A stretch of DNA of 64,000 nucleotides, taken from contig CAYMJV010000003.1 in assembly GCA_964390545.1 (NCBI GenBank), positions 13,745 through 77,744 on the forward strand. The letters are read 5' to 3'. Shown one piece after another: positions 33,880 through 43,541 of the stretch. Source of the DNA: CAYMJV01 sp964390545. GTDB lineage: Bacteria > Desulfobacterota > BSN033 > UBA1163. The translations under genes were made by a program, and so were the position numbers. The notes beneath the pieces are model-generated. The model did not search any database. It was not told the origin of the DNA and saw only the letters and a program-made list of their open reading frames with translations. Numbering within the stretch: the stretch's first letter is position 1; every line of letters starts with the position of its first letter.

Positions 33880-35121
33880 ATGAGGAATCAAAGCAATAGG
33901 TGGTTGAAGAGGATTGTGGCTATCTCGATATCCGTCAGCTTAGGGCTGATCCTTGGATTCTCTTCCGAGTGTCCAGCCCAAAAACCTGAAGTTCTCAATT
34001 TTCCTATGATTGGCGCCATTTCCGGGCCCTACATCCAAATCGTAGGCCCCGCCGTGCCGGCCCTTGAGGATGCCTGTAGTTATGTGAATACTGAACTTGG
34101 AGGTGTCCACGGGGTAAAAATCAATCCCGTCATTCGGGATATGGGTGGTGTTGTGGCTACAGGAGTACAACAGTATGAGGAAATCATTCGCTTGAAACCC
34201 AAGCCTTATTTTGTTTATTCGGTCTTTTCTCCATTGGCCGAGGCGATCAGGGATAAATTTGTAACCGATAACGTGATCGGTTTGGTCGGCGGTACTTTCG
34301 GTAGCGTTTATCCCTTGGGCAACGCGTATTCCATGTATGCTTTATATGTCAACATGACGGCTGCAGGATTGAAGTACTTCAAGGACAACTTCAAAGAACA
34401 GCGCAACGTTCGGGCGGCTATCGTTACTTGGGACACATCTTATGGACGGTGCATCCTGGTGCCAGAGTTTGACGATTACTGCAAGAAAATCGGAGTGGAC
34501 ATTGTAGCCAAGGAGCTGTTTGGCATGCGGGACATAGATCTTACCACCCAAATGGTTCGCATCAGGGCAAAAAATCCAGATCTCTTGATTACTGCAAGTA
34601 CAGGCCAAGGCCCTATCTCCATTATGAAGGCTGCGAAGGAGCTGGGCATGGATATCAAGTTATTAAACAGTGAGGGCGGCGATTGGGGAACGGTGCGACT
34701 CAATCCAGAACTATTCGAGGGGTGCATTGTCGTTGTGCATTGTCAATCTTACGATGATGTGAATCACCCTGGGATGCAGAAGGTGCTCTCCTACATGAGG
34801 AAAAATAAACGTACCGAGGCAGAACAAACGGCTCTGGCTATATCCTCTTGGCAGAACATTCTGTTGTTCCATAAAATAATGACAGATGCTGTCAACAAGG
34901 TTGGCTGGGATAAACTGGATTTTCAAGTTCTTAAAAAAGAGCTTAATCAGCTTACCAACTGGGAACCCCTTAATGGGATTGTTAAAATTACATACAGAGA
35001 AAAGCAGCGGTTTCCCTTAACGGGAGGCATCATGAAGGTTCAAAAGGGTAAGTTCGTCAATGTAGTCGGTTCCGGAGTCCTTGTTGACCTCCCGGATCTT
35101 ACACCGGCCGAATATCGTTAA
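33880..35121 (+). CDS. livK: ABC transporter substrate-binding protein, LivK type
   Basis: A 413-residue periplasmic binding protein of type I fold. It has a basic N-terminus (NRWLKR), a hydrophobic core (IVAISISVSLGLILGFSS) and a probable cleavage after CPA around residue 33. The mature part starts with LNFPMIGAISGPYIQIVGP, the usual ligand-binding start, and has the LivK repeats YGGxx replaced by VRAAIVTWDTSYGRC. It is preceded by TAAAGGAGGGTCAA. The ligand cannot be read; aromatic or aliphatic acids are plausible given the embedded ligase. Fits within the operon 29017-36186 despite a 188-bp gap before it. Confidence 0.9.
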   Translation: MRNQSNRWLKRIVAISISVSLGLILGFSSECPAQKPEVLNFPMIGAISGPYIQIVGPAVPALEDACSYVNTELGGVHGVKINPVIRDMGGVVATGVQQYEEIIRLKPKPYFVYSVFSPLAEAIRDKFVTDNVIGLVGGTFGSVYPLGNAYSMYALYVNMTAAGLKYFKDNFKEQRNVRAAIVTWDTSYGRCILVPEFDDYCKKIGVDIVAKELFGMRDIDLTTQMVRIRAKNPDLLITASTGQGPISIMKAAKELGMDIKLLNSEGGDWGTVRLNPELFEGCIVVVHCQSYDDVNHPGMQKVLSYMRKNKRTEAEQTALAISSWQNILLFHKIMTDAVNKVGWDKLDFQVLKKELNQLTNWEPLNGIVKITYREKQRFPLTGGIMKVQKGKFVNVVGSGVLVDLPDLTPAEYR

Positions 35122-35249
35122 TCTCCAGACGGAGGCTTTTTAGGACTGTATGACATGTTTGCAACAATGAGGCGGGGTAGGCCAAGAGGGAAGTGGCGCT
35201 TCGTTGCAACCATCAATGCTACGAGAACGTCATTGTAAAGACATCAAGG

Positions 35250-35288
35250 CGACGAGGCGATCTCACCCAAAATGGGATTGCTTCGTCC
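35250..35288 (+). promoter_or_regulatory. Hairpin between livK and livF
   Basis: GACGAGGCGAT at 35251-35261 pairs, allowing G-U pairs, with ATTGCTTCGTC at 35277-35287; the loop itself holds CCC-AAAAT-GGG. No T-run follows. Such structures downstream of a binding-protein gene often stabilise its mRNA so that LivK is made in excess; here this is inference only. Confidence 0.35.
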
Positions 35289-35382
35289 ACCTTGAAGAAT
35301 TCAAGATATTTGGGGCAAGAATTTTGAGGAGGTTTGCATCTACAAAAGGAACATCGTTTCAATCCAGACACTAATTTAGGGG

Positions 35383-36186
35383 GTGAGTGCTATCTTAGAG
35401 GTTAATCAAATAGAGGTATTTTATCATAATGTGATTCAGGTTCTGAAAGGAGTCTATCTGCAGGTGAAAGAGAAGCAGATAGTTTCTTTGTTAGGAGCCA
35501 ACGGCGCAGGGAAAACCACCACCCTAAAGGCAATATCCGGCCTTCTCAAGGGCCAGGCAGGTCAAGTGACCGATGGCTATATAACCTTTTTAGGTGAGAG
35601 GATTGAGGATAAATTGCCTTATGAAATTGCAAGGATGGGTATAATCCAGGTGCTTGAAGGAAGGCGGCTATTTGGTCATCTCACCGTGGAGGAAAACATG
35701 CGTGTGGGGTTTTTAGGGAGTGGAGGTGAGAGAGAACTCCAGAAGGGTCTTGAAAGGGTCTATAGTCTCTTCCCTCCGCTACTTCGTATGAGAGATCGCA
35801 CAAGCGGTTTTCTATCTGGAGGAGAGCTCCAGATGCTCTCTATTGGAAGGGCTCTCTTGTCAAATCCCAAAATAATGCTTCTGGATGAACCTTCACTTGG
35901 CCTTGCACCTCTTGTCATGCAAGCCATCTTTCAAAATATCAAGCAGATGAATGAAGAGAGAAACATAACCATACTGCTTGTGGAACAAAATGCTTTGGCG
36001 GCTCTACAAATCGCGAGTTATTCCTACGTAATGGAAAACGGCCGTATCGTGATGGATGGGCCAGCTGAGAAGCTCAAGGAAAATGAAGACATCAAGGAGT
36101 TCTATCTAGGCCTGAGTAAAATTGGAACTCGCAAGAGCTATAAGGACGTAAAGCATTACAAAAGGCGGAAACGCTGGCTGTCGTAA
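35383..36186 (+). CDS. livF: ABC transporter ATP-binding protein, LivF type
   Basis: A 267-residue ATPase with Walker A GANGAGKTTT, the signature GFLSGGELQMLSIGRAL, Walker B IMLLDEPSLGLAP and the IILLVEQNALAALQIA switch region. The VLEGRRLFGHLTVEENMRVG block is diagnostic of LivF. GTG 35383 is the start; alternative starts further upstream have no ribosome site. Its C-terminus extends about 15 residues beyond the family norm with a Lys/Arg-rich tail (KHYKRRKRW). Confidence 0.92.
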   Translation: MSAILEVNQIEVFYHNVIQVLKGVYLQVKEKQIVSLLGANGAGKTTTLKAISGLLKGQAGQVTDGYITFLGERIEDKLPYEIARMGIIQVLEGRRLFGHLTVEENMRVGFLGSGGERELQKGLERVYSLFPPLLRMRDRTSGFLSGGELQMLSIGRALLSNPKIMLLDEPSLGLAPLVMQAIFQNIKQMNEERNITILLVEQNALAALQIASYSYVMENGRIVMDGPAEKLKENEDIKEFYLGLSKIGTRKSYKDVKHYKRRKRWLS

Positions 36187-36306
36187 TGTCATGATTCATT
36201 TGTGCCTTTAACAAAACTTCGAGATCCATTGGGCGAAGGGAGTGCTCTTCGGGTATCAGAGGGGGAAAGGATTCTCATCTCCTCACAGAACTAAAGGGAA
36301 AAAGTT

Positions 36307-37185
36307 ATGAAAATTAAGAAGATATTTGTAGTGGGAGCTGGCTTAATGGGAAGTGGAATAACACAAGTTTGCGGCCAGGCGGGGTATTCGGTAGTCATGG
36401 AGGATGTGACAGATACCGCTGTAAAAAAAGGGCTCGATGCCATTCGATGGTCGGTGAACAAGTTTGTTGAAAAAGGAAAAGTGAAGGGTACGGTCGATGA
36501 GGTTATGGGAAGGATTGCAACCAGCACGGATATGGCTGACGCAAAGGACGCGGACTTTGTATTCGAGGCCGTGTTTGAAGACCTTAAGGTCAAACATGAA
36601 GTGTTTTCAAAGTTGGATGAAATCTGTCCATCCCATACTATCCTGGCTACGAATACCTCAGCGATTCCCATAACCGAAATAGCCGCAGCCACAAAACGAG
36701 CGGAAAGGGTGATAGGAACGCATTTCTTCAGTCCTGTGCCCATGATGCCTGTAGTGGAGGTCATCCGTGGCTTATGTACATCTGATGAGACAATGCAAGC
36801 GACCAAGGAGCTGTGTCAATCCATTGGCAGAGAGCCTATCACCTGCAATAAGGATGTGGCAGGTTTTCTTTTTAGCAGGCTCAATGCAGCTGGCAATATT
36901 GAAATCATAAAACTGGTAGAGCAGGGAGTCGGTACCGTTGAGGAGATTGACAAAGGGGTAAGGTTAGGACTCGGGAGAGCGATGGGGCCATTTGAAACGG
37001 GTGATCTTACGGGCTTAGATGTATCTTTGAACGCTTACATGAACATTTACAACGAGACCAAGGATCCAAAGTTCTTTCCACCGATGCTGTTGAGGAGAAA
37101 GGTTAAGGCTGGGCATCTGGGGAAAAAGGTGGGAATAGGGTGGTATCGGTATGATGATAAAGGAAATCGTATTGGGCCGGCATAG
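36307..37185 (+). CDS. 3-hydroxyacyl-CoA dehydrogenase (short, HbdA/PaaH type)
   Basis: A 292-residue NAD-dependent dehydrogenase. FVVGAGLMGSGITQV is the dinucleotide-binding start, FVFEAVFEDLKVK and NTSAIPITEIA follow, the catalytic His is in IGTHFFSPVPMMPVVEV, and the C-terminal dimer domain contains NKDVAGFLFSRLNAA and RAMGPFETGDLTGLDV. It oxidises an L-3-hydroxyacyl-CoA to the 3-oxo form. It precedes an enoyl-CoA hydratase by 18 bp, so both form a beta-oxidation transcript. Confidence 0.93.
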   Translation: MKIKKIFVVGAGLMGSGITQVCGQAGYSVVMEDVTDTAVKKGLDAIRWSVNKFVEKGKVKGTVDEVMGRIATSTDMADAKDADFVFEAVFEDLKVKHEVFSKLDEICPSHTILATNTSAIPITEIAAATKRAERVIGTHFFSPVPMMPVVEVIRGLCTSDETMQATKELCQSIGREPITCNKDVAGFLFSRLNAAGNIEIIKLVEQGVGTVEEIDKGVRLGLGRAMGPFETGDLTGLDVSLNAYMNIYNETKDPKFFPPMLLRRKVKAGHLGKKVGIGWYRYDDKGNRIGPA

Positions 37186-37203
37186 GAAGGGGGAGGAAGT
37201 GCT

Positions 37204-37983
37204 GTGGGAGAACCGGTAACGTATCGATTGAGTAGTGGGATTGCAGTGGTAACGATCGACAATCCACCGATGAATGCTTTAAGCGGACAGGTAAAGAATG
37301 TTTTAGAAACTGTGTTTGAAGAACTCAATGCCAGGATAGAAGAGGTCAAAGTGGTGATCCTCACTGGAGCTGGGGGGAAGGCGTTTGTTGCAGGTGCAGA
37401 TATCAAGGAGCTTCCAGGTCTCAATCCAGAGAAGGCAAGAGTGAGATTCAGGAGATCGCGCCAACTTTTTTTGAACATAGAGAGATTTGATAGACCTGTG
37501 ATCTGTGCGATAGATGGACTCTGTCTTGGTGGGGGTTTAGAGTTGGCGATGTGCTGTGATATTCGAATTGCAACAGAAAAGTCTACAATCGGACAGCCCG
37601 AAATAAATCTAGGGATTCTACCAGGTGGGGGTGGAACTCAGCGTCTTCCGAGGCTGGTGGGAATGGGTATTGCGAAGGAACTCATCTTTACAGGTAGATT
37701 GATCACGGCAAAAGAGGCTAATAATATTGGCTTGATTAATCTCGTGGTCCCTTCGGGGGAGCATATGATTAAGGCTGAGGAAATAGCTCAAGTTCTTTGT
37801 GAAAAAGCCCCCCTGGCCCTTAGAGCTGCAAAGGAGGTTATAGGGAGAGGGATGAATATGACCCTGGATAATGGATTGATCCTTGAGGCAGACTTGGGGA
37901 GTTTCCTGTACGGAACTGAGGATCAGAAAGAAGGGGCACTTGCGTTTCTCGAAAAAAGGAAACCTGGCTTTAAAGGAAAATGA
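37204..37983 (+). CDS. Enoyl-CoA hydratase/isomerase, copy 1
   Basis: A 259-residue crotonase. GNPPMNALSGQ-type opening (DNPPMNALSG), AFVAGADIKELPG oxyanion loop, DGLCLGGGLELAMCCDIRIA with the first catalytic region, and PEINLGILPGGGGTQRLPRL with the second catalytic Glu near residue 138 are all in place, so it should hydrate 2-enoyl-CoA. It starts at GTG 37204, 18 bp after the 3-hydroxyacyl-CoA dehydrogenase, with a GGAAGGGGGAGG site. Confidence 0.92.
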   Translation: MGEPVTYRLSSGIAVVTIDNPPMNALSGQVKNVLETVFEELNARIEEVKVVILTGAGGKAFVAGADIKELPGLNPEKARVRFRRSRQLFLNIERFDRPVICAIDGLCLGGGLELAMCCDIRIATEKSTIGQPEINLGILPGGGGTQRLPRLVGMGIAKELIFTGRLITAKEANNIGLINLVVPSGEHMIKAEEIAQVLCEKAPLALRAAKEVIGRGMNMTLDNGLILEADLGSFLYGTEDQKEGALAFLEKRKPGFKGK

Positions 37984-38125
37984 CTAAACTACTTCATGTA
38001 CACGCATGCGTCAGATCCAGTTGGATCCCAATAGGTAAAGGGTCTGATGGTTTAAGGTCCATCTAAAGACTAATGAAGCACTCTCTATTCTGGCACACCG
38101 GAGCGGTCAAAAGACCGATCATGAT

Positions 38126-38605
38126 ATGAGCCAGGAAGAGGAGAAGATTTTGAGCAGTAGCCGGAAAAGAATTCCTGTGCAAGAAGGATTCTGGGCAGAG
38201 CCATCAAGCCCTGGTGAGCGGCCACAATTACTTGGGCACAAGTGCCGTGACTGCGGTGAAATCTTCTTTCCCAGAAGGAATAACGGAATCTGCACACATT
38301 GCCAGTCGAGGAACCTAGTGGAGATGAAACTTAGTTCAAAAGGCAAAATCTATAACTACACCATCGTGGAGCAAAAACCACCTGCCTACTATAAGGGTGA
38401 GGTTCCATACGCTTTAGGGTTCATTGAGCTGCCGGAGGGTGTGAGATTGAGATCTCTTTTCACAGGATGCAACCTGAATGACCTCAAGGTAGGGATGGAA
38501 GTAGAGATCGTGATCGAAAGGTTGTTTGAAAATGACGAGGGCGACGAAATTATCACTTACAAATTCAGACCTATACATGCATCTTTAGAAGGTAAGAACC
38601 AATGA
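38126..38605 (+). CDS. DUF35 zinc-ribbon/OB-fold protein (thiolase partner)
   Basis: A 159-residue protein with the zinc ribbon GHKCRDCGEIFFPRRNNGIC then THC, and an OB-fold with IYNYTIVEQKPPAYY and FIELPEGVRLRSLF. Such proteins are needed partners of certain thiolases, for example BbsA of benzoylsuccinyl-CoA thiolase and the DUF35 subunit of archaeal thiolase/HMGCS complexes. The thiolase gene begins 4 bp before its stop (ATGA overlap at 38602-38605), which couples their synthesis. Confidence 0.9.
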   Translation: MSQEEEKILSSSRKRIPVQEGFWAEPSSPGERPQLLGHKCRDCGEIFFPRRNNGICTHCQSRNLVEMKLSSKGKIYNYTIVEQKPPAYYKGEVPYALGFIELPEGVRLRSLFTGCNLNDLKVGMEVEIVIERLFENDEGDEIITYKFRPIHASLEGKNQ

Positions 38606-39747
38606 GGGATGTGGCAATTGCCGGTGTTGGTCTATGCCGGTTTGATCTTTATGATGGATTGAAGGGGCGTCCTGAAAAACAGTATTATGAACTGGGAGGT
38701 GAGGCAATCCTCAACGCTTTAGATGATGCTGACATGGACTGGAAGCAAATTCAGGCGGTATTTAACGGCAATGTCAATGGTGGATCTGCCACCGGACACA
38801 TGGCAACTAAGAGAATTGGGATGACGGGAATACCCATTGTCAATGTAGAAAATGCCTGCTCCAGTGGGCAGTCAGCTCTTCGACTTGCTTATCTCATGAT
38901 TGCTCACGGAGTTTATGATGTAGTTCTTGCGAGTGGTGTTGAAAAGGTGCCTAAGGGTCTTTTGCCATCTGAGGGGTGGAACATTTGGGAAAAATTAATG
39001 GGATTCAATGTGATGCCCGCCATGTATGCTCTTGAAACCGTAAGGTACATGGAGGATACAGGAGCTACAATAGAAGATTTCGCCAGAGTAACAGTGAAAA
39101 ACCGAAAAAACGGGGTACTCAACCCGTATGCGCGATTTCAGCAACCTGTCACTATTGAAGAAGTTCTTTCGTCACGTATGATTGCAAAACCTCTTCGCTT
39201 CTTGAATGCCTGTCCCCTTGGCGATGGAGCGGCTGCCGTTATTCTTTGTAGTAAAGATAAATTAAAGTCAAAAGAAAAAATTGTGACGGTGGCTGTAGCA
39301 GTTTTGGCCAGCGGGACATACGGACATGACTACGGATTTGCTAGCGTTAGGATTCCGCCTACAAACATCATAGAATTTTCTGCAAAGCAGGCTTACGAGT
39401 TATCAGGCATAGGGCCGGATGACATAGATGTAGTTCAAGCCTATGATGCGATGTCCTCAGGAGAGCTTTGGGATATAGAGGAGTTAGGTTTCTGTAAAAG
39501 GGGAGAGGCTTTTCGCTTGCTGAGGGAGGGAACATTTGACCTGGGGGGAAGGCTCCCCGTAAATACGGACGGAGGACTGATGGCGAGAAGCCATCCCGCG
39601 GGCGCTACCGGTCTGGCTCAAGTCATAGAAATTCACAGGCAAATTCGTGGAGAGGCAGGAGCTAGGCAAGTTCCCGGGGCCAAAGTTGGCTTGGCACATT
39701 CAATGGGTATCGGCCTCAATAGTTCCATCACCATATTGAAGCGATAG
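38602..39747 (+). CDS. Thiolase with DUF35 partner, copy 2
   Basis: A 381-residue thiolase. The nucleophile Cys86 is in VENACSSGQSALRLAY. The HDCFT-type His motif reads VQAYDAMSSGELW, so the usual His is replaced by Tyr-Asp; the C-terminal half has SHPAGATGLAQ and HSMGIGLNSS. This composition is known from BbsB-like thiolases in which the partner OB-fold protein helps. Overlapping start with the DUF35 gene supports a heteromeric enzyme. Confidence 0.88.
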   Translation: MRDVAIAGVGLCRFDLYDGLKGRPEKQYYELGGEAILNALDDADMDWKQIQAVFNGNVNGGSATGHMATKRIGMTGIPIVNVENACSSGQSALRLAYLMIAHGVYDVVLASGVEKVPKGLLPSEGWNIWEKLMGFNVMPAMYALETVRYMEDTGATIEDFARVTVKNRKNGVLNPYARFQQPVTIEEVLSSRMIAKPLRFLNACPLGDGAAAVILCSKDKLKSKEKIVTVAVAVLASGTYGHDYGFASVRIPPTNIIEFSAKQAYELSGIGPDDIDVVQAYDAMSSGELWDIEELGFCKRGEAFRLLREGTFDLGGRLPVNTDGGLMARSHPAGATGLAQVIEIHRQIRGEAGARQVPGAKVGLAHSMGIGLNSSITILKR

Positions 39748-39817
39748 TGTCTTTTCGGGGTTTGGTTGCTATGTTGAAGGCTTTCTTCTCCTATTCGATT
39801 AAGGAGGTTATTTCGCT

Positions 39818-40594
39818 ATGCCTGAGACGCTAACCTTCGAGAAAAAAGATCGTATCGCATACCTTACTTTGAACAGACCAGAGCAGAGAAACGCACTTAC
39901 CATCGAAATGTGGAACATGCTGGAGAAGTATTGGGATAAAGTAAATGAGGACGATGACGTGAGAGCGGTCATCGTTACAGGCGCAGGGGATAAGGCGTTT
40001 TGTGCTGGTATGGATCTTAAAGAAGTTGAGCGGTTGCGTAAGGAAGGAAAAGATAATGTTCTCAAATTGGTCGATGATCCGTTCATGCAGAAGATGCGAA
40101 AGGTGAATAAGCCTATCGTTGCGGCCATCAATGGCAGTGTCTTTGCTGGCGGGTTTTTGATTGCGTTGAATTCGGATATTAGAGTCTGTATTCGGGACAC
40201 CACTTTTGCGATTACGGAAGCAAAGGTTGGTAGAGGGTCTCCGTGGGCAATGCCCCTTCTATGGATGCTCCCTTTGGGTATCATCATGGAGTTGACTTTG
40301 ACCGGGGAAGCTATTTCCGCTGAGAGGATGTATCAAATGGGGTTTATTAACCGATTAGTTGGAAGAGAAGAGTTGATGCCCACAGCGATTGGTATAGCAG
40401 AAAGCATAAGGGACAATGCGCCTCTCTCCGTTAGGGCGGCAAAGGAGTCTCTCCTGAGGGGCATGGATTTAGGACTCAAGGCTGGGTTTGAAAAGGCTAT
40501 GGAGATTTATCAATCCGTCTACGAAAGTGAGGATGCACAGGAAGGCCCCAGGGCATTTGCAGAAAAGAGAAAGCCTAAATGGAAGGGCCGTTAA
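39818..40594 (+). CDS. Enoyl-CoA hydratase/isomerase family protein, copy 2
   Basis: A 258-residue crotonase. It has LNRPEQRNALTIEM, AFCAGMDLKEVER and INGSVFAGGFLIALNSDIRV. The region that should carry the second catalytic Glu (usual PExxxGxxP) reads TEAKVGRGSPWAMPLLWMLP, so the acid/base pattern differs from hydratases. It may be a dienoyl-CoA isomerase/hydratase or a ring hydratase rather than a simple crotonase; the sequence alone does not settle this. Confidence 0.88.
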   Translation: MPETLTFEKKDRIAYLTLNRPEQRNALTIEMWNMLEKYWDKVNEDDDVRAVIVTGAGDKAFCAGMDLKEVERLRKEGKDNVLKLVDDPFMQKMRKVNKPIVAAINGSVFAGGFLIALNSDIRVCIRDTTFAITEAKVGRGSPWAMPLLWMLPLGIIMELTLTGEAISAERMYQMGFINRLVGREELMPTAIGIAESIRDNAPLSVRAAKESLLRGMDLGLKAGFEKAMEIYQSVYESEDAQEGPRAFAEKRKPKWKGR

Positions 40595-40845
40595 CCTTTC
40601 CTGTATTTTCCATCCATTTCTGAGCAATGGCCTGTCTAAACAAATCGTTAGATCACAAGAGCGTTAATCTAAAGATTCTAATCGAGGCAAAGAGGCGAGT
40701 TCCGATTCACTAAAAAAGAGGTCGGATGAAGAGACAAGAGCTGCTAAGCGTCCTATGCAGCATGTAAGCCCAAAAATGAAATTAAAGACCTTTAAAAGAT
40801 GGACCCCTCAGGAAAAATCTGGTTACAAAAATAGAGGAGAGAAGA

Positions 40846-41649
40846 ATGAAAGGATATTCGACGATTATTCTAGGTAAAAGAGACGGGATATATACGCTAA
40901 CACTCAATCGCCCTGATAAGTTTAATGCAATCAACGGGGAAATGAGCAACGAATTGTTGGATGCTATGGAAAATGTTTCTCAGGATGATCAAGCGAGAGT
41001 TTTGATCCTTACTGGTGCTGGATCGGCATTTTGTACTGGAGCCGATATCACGTGGTTCGGCAGTGTTATGGAAGCGAGGAAGAGGGGAGAAAAGGTACAA
41101 ACGGATCTCGTCGCCTGGGCAGTCAAATTCGTATTACTGTGCAGAAGGATGCCCATACCCATGATTGCGGCAATAAACGGAGTCGCTGCTGGTGGCGGCG
41201 CTACGATCCCGTTGAGTTTCGACATAAGAATTGCTGCCGAGGGTGCGAAAATATCTATGCCCTTTGTCTCTAGGTTAGGTATTGTGCCAGAGTCCGGATC
41301 AACTTATTTACTGCCTAGACTCATAGGTATAGCCAAGGCTTGTGAATTGATATTCACCGGAAGAACTATTTCAGGCAGAGAAGCTAAGGAAATAGGTTTA
41401 GTGAACGACGCTGTTCCATCAGAGAAGCTGCAAGAAACTGTCAATGATTTAGCCGAGACGATAGCCAATGGAGCCCCTCTGTCCGTTCGCCTTAGCAAAA
41501 GGGGGTTGTATCAAGGATTAGAAATGAGTCTTCAATCTCAGTTGCTTTGGGAAGAGAGAGAACTTAACGGAATATTTGACTCAGAAGACCACGCAGAAGC
41601 CATGAAAGCTTTTTCTGAGAAGCGGAAACCTGTTTTTCAGGGAAGATAG
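40846..41649 (+). CDS. Enoyl-CoA hydratase/isomerase family protein, copy 3
   Basis: A 267-residue crotonase. AFCTGADITWFGSVMEA oxyanion loop, NGVAAGGGATIPLSFDIRIA, and SRLGIVPESGSTYLLPRLIG with a Glu in PES, the usual catalytic position. Strong GAGGAGAG site before ATG 40846. Its position after copy 2 and before a CoA ligase suggests a shared degradation route. Confidence 0.9.
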   Translation: MKGYSTIILGKRDGIYTLTLNRPDKFNAINGEMSNELLDAMENVSQDDQARVLILTGAGSAFCTGADITWFGSVMEARKRGEKVQTDLVAWAVKFVLLCRRMPIPMIAAINGVAAGGGATIPLSFDIRIAAEGAKISMPFVSRLGIVPESGSTYLLPRLIGIAKACELIFTGRTISGREAKEIGLVNDAVPSEKLQETVNDLAETIANGAPLSVRLSKRGLYQGLEMSLQSQLLWEERELNGIFDSEDHAEAMKAFSEKRKPVFQGR

Positions 41650-41766
41650 TGCGGGATGATTTGCGGTGTATTATTCGTCGGGCACTGTTAGGAGCTTCTT
41701 CGGGAGCCGCATTATGATGGGATGCGATTGATAACCGGCAAAGGACTGTTTCGTGAGGAATATTAA

Positions 41767-43290
41767 ATGGGACTTTATGATTTTACTTTTTATGATGTGA
41801 TCATTCGTAATGCATTGTCTTTTAAGAATCGAGACGCATGGTTGGAAGTTGATGATAACCGGATGATGACCTTTTCACAGTACAAGGAAAACGTGGATCG
41901 TCTGGCTGCGGGTCTTCAATACTCAGGGATCGAAAAGGGGGACCGCATTGGCGTTTGGGGGAAGAACAGCCTTGAATATTTTCTGCTCTACGGTGCTGCG
42001 GCAGCCCTAGGTGCTATCATGGCGCCCATCAACTGGAGGCTTTCTGCTAATGAGGTGAGGTTCAATCTCAATGATTGCGAACCCAAACTGGTGTTTGTGG
42101 ACCAAGAATTCCAGGAAACTGCCGAGAGAATAAAGGAGAAGCTTCCGTTTGTGGAGAAATATTTCAGTCTTGGGCTGGAAAACGGCAGGTTTTCAAGCTT
42201 TGGAACTTTGCTTGATAACCGAGCTGATTTTGAACCAGCCGAGGTATCCACAGATGATGGTTTTGTTATTGTCCATACGGCGGCCGTGGCGGGCAGGCCC
42301 AGGGGGGCTTTGTTGAGCCATGGCAATATCCTGTGCGCGGATATGCATTTTGATTATCTTTGCCATATCACTTCTCAGGATGTCCATCTGAATCTCCTTC
42401 CCCTTTTTCATGCGGGCGGTCTCCTCGGGGCAACATCAAGTTTTCACGCAGGAGCCTTGAATGTCAATATGAGCAAATTCGATGCGGCAACAGCCATGAT
42501 GCTCATACAGGAAAAAAGGGTTTCTTTTATAATTAACTTTTCTCCTATTCTCTCCTTAATATTAGAACAACATGAGAAAACAGGGATGGATATCCGTTCA
42601 CTGAAGGCTGTGGTTGGTTTAGAAACTACTGAGACAATTGAGAAGTATCAAAAAATCACTGGAGGCACGTACTATTGCATTTATGGTCAGGCTGAAACCT
42701 CCTGTGTGGCTACCCTTAGTGCCTATAATGACAAGCCCGGATCGGCAGGGAAGACGCTGCCTCTCGCGGAAGTAAAGCTCGTGGATGATTATGATCGTCC
42801 CGTGCCCATTGGCCAGGTGGGCGAGATTACCGTGAAAGGGCCCATGGTCTTTAAGGGTTATTGGAACCTTCCCGAAGATACTGAATACACCTTCAGAGAT
42901 GGATGGCATCATACCGGAGACTTGGGCCATTTTGATGATGAAGGCTTCCTTTGGTATTCCGGACGCAAAGCAGAAAAAGAGCTGATTAAGCCCGGAGGAG
43001 AAAATGTGTATCCCGCCGAGGTGGAAAAAGTGATTCTCCAGCATCCTGCGGTGGAAAGAACGGTGGTTTTTGGAGTAGCAGATCCCAAGTGGAAGGAAGC
43101 GATCAAGGCTGTTTGTCAATTGAAAGAGGGACAGAACCTTGATCCGGAAGAATTGATCGATTTTGTTGGCGAACGGATAGCGCGGTACAAGAGACCGCGA
43201 TATGTAAGATTTGTAACCGATTTCCCTGTTCTTGAGGATGGTTCACCTGACAGGAGCAAGATTAAGGAATTGTACGGAGGAGACGCCTAA
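41767..43290 (+). CDS. AMP-dependent acyl-CoA ligase with altered P-loop
   Basis: A 507-residue ligase of the ANL family. The P-loop motif that normally reads YTSGTTGxPKG is VHTAAVAGRPRGALLSHGN, with Arg for the lysine and Ala-Val for the Gly-Thr-Thr region. The remaining motifs are intact: IYGQAETSCV (adenylate), WHHTGDLGHFDDEGFLWYSG, KELIKPGGENVYPAEVE (hinge) and the catalytic Lys in DRSKIKELYGG. Homologues with this variant P-loop are recurrent in Proteobacteria, so it is probably active. It could activate an aromatic or aliphatic acid. Confidence 0.88.
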   Translation: MGLYDFTFYDVIIRNALSFKNRDAWLEVDDNRMMTFSQYKENVDRLAAGLQYSGIEKGDRIGVWGKNSLEYFLLYGAAAALGAIMAPINWRLSANEVRFNLNDCEPKLVFVDQEFQETAERIKEKLPFVEKYFSLGLENGRFSSFGTLLDNRADFEPAEVSTDDGFVIVHTAAVAGRPRGALLSHGNILCADMHFDYLCHITSQDVHLNLLPLFHAGGLLGATSSFHAGALNVNMSKFDAATAMMLIQEKRVSFIINFSPILSLILEQHEKTGMDIRSLKAVVGLETTETIEKYQKITGGTYYCIYGQAETSCVATLSAYNDKPGSAGKTLPLAEVKLVDDYDRPVPIGQVGEITVKGPMVFKGYWNLPEDTEYTFRDGWHHTGDLGHFDDEGFLWYSGRKAEKELIKPGGENVYPAEVEKVILQHPAVERTVVFGVADPKWKEAIKAVCQLKEGQNLDPEELIDFVGERIARYKRPRYVRFVTDFPVLEDGSPDRSKIKELYGGDA

Positions 43291-43541
43291 AGCATCTTAA
43301 GACCCAAATGATGTCGTCCCGGAGCACGTATCTGTAAAAAATAAGGAGAGGAAAAGGGGAAGGATCTCCAAGTCCTAAATTTCCAAGAGGTCGGTGATAT
43401 TCGAACTTTATAATTCACGCAAGTCTAGCATTGCTGAGAAAAGAGGACAAGACAGGGTGGATTTTCGCTGTCGATCCCGCGACCCCTTTTAGTAGGGGGC
43501 GCCATCCTTTATTAGAATATTCGCTTATACCCTACGTAAGA

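Noticed and set aside
35100..35145. CTCC-AGAC-GGAG followed by GCTTTTT after livK as a terminator.
   Set aside because: Only a 4-bp stem; too weak to claim, although a small T-run is present.
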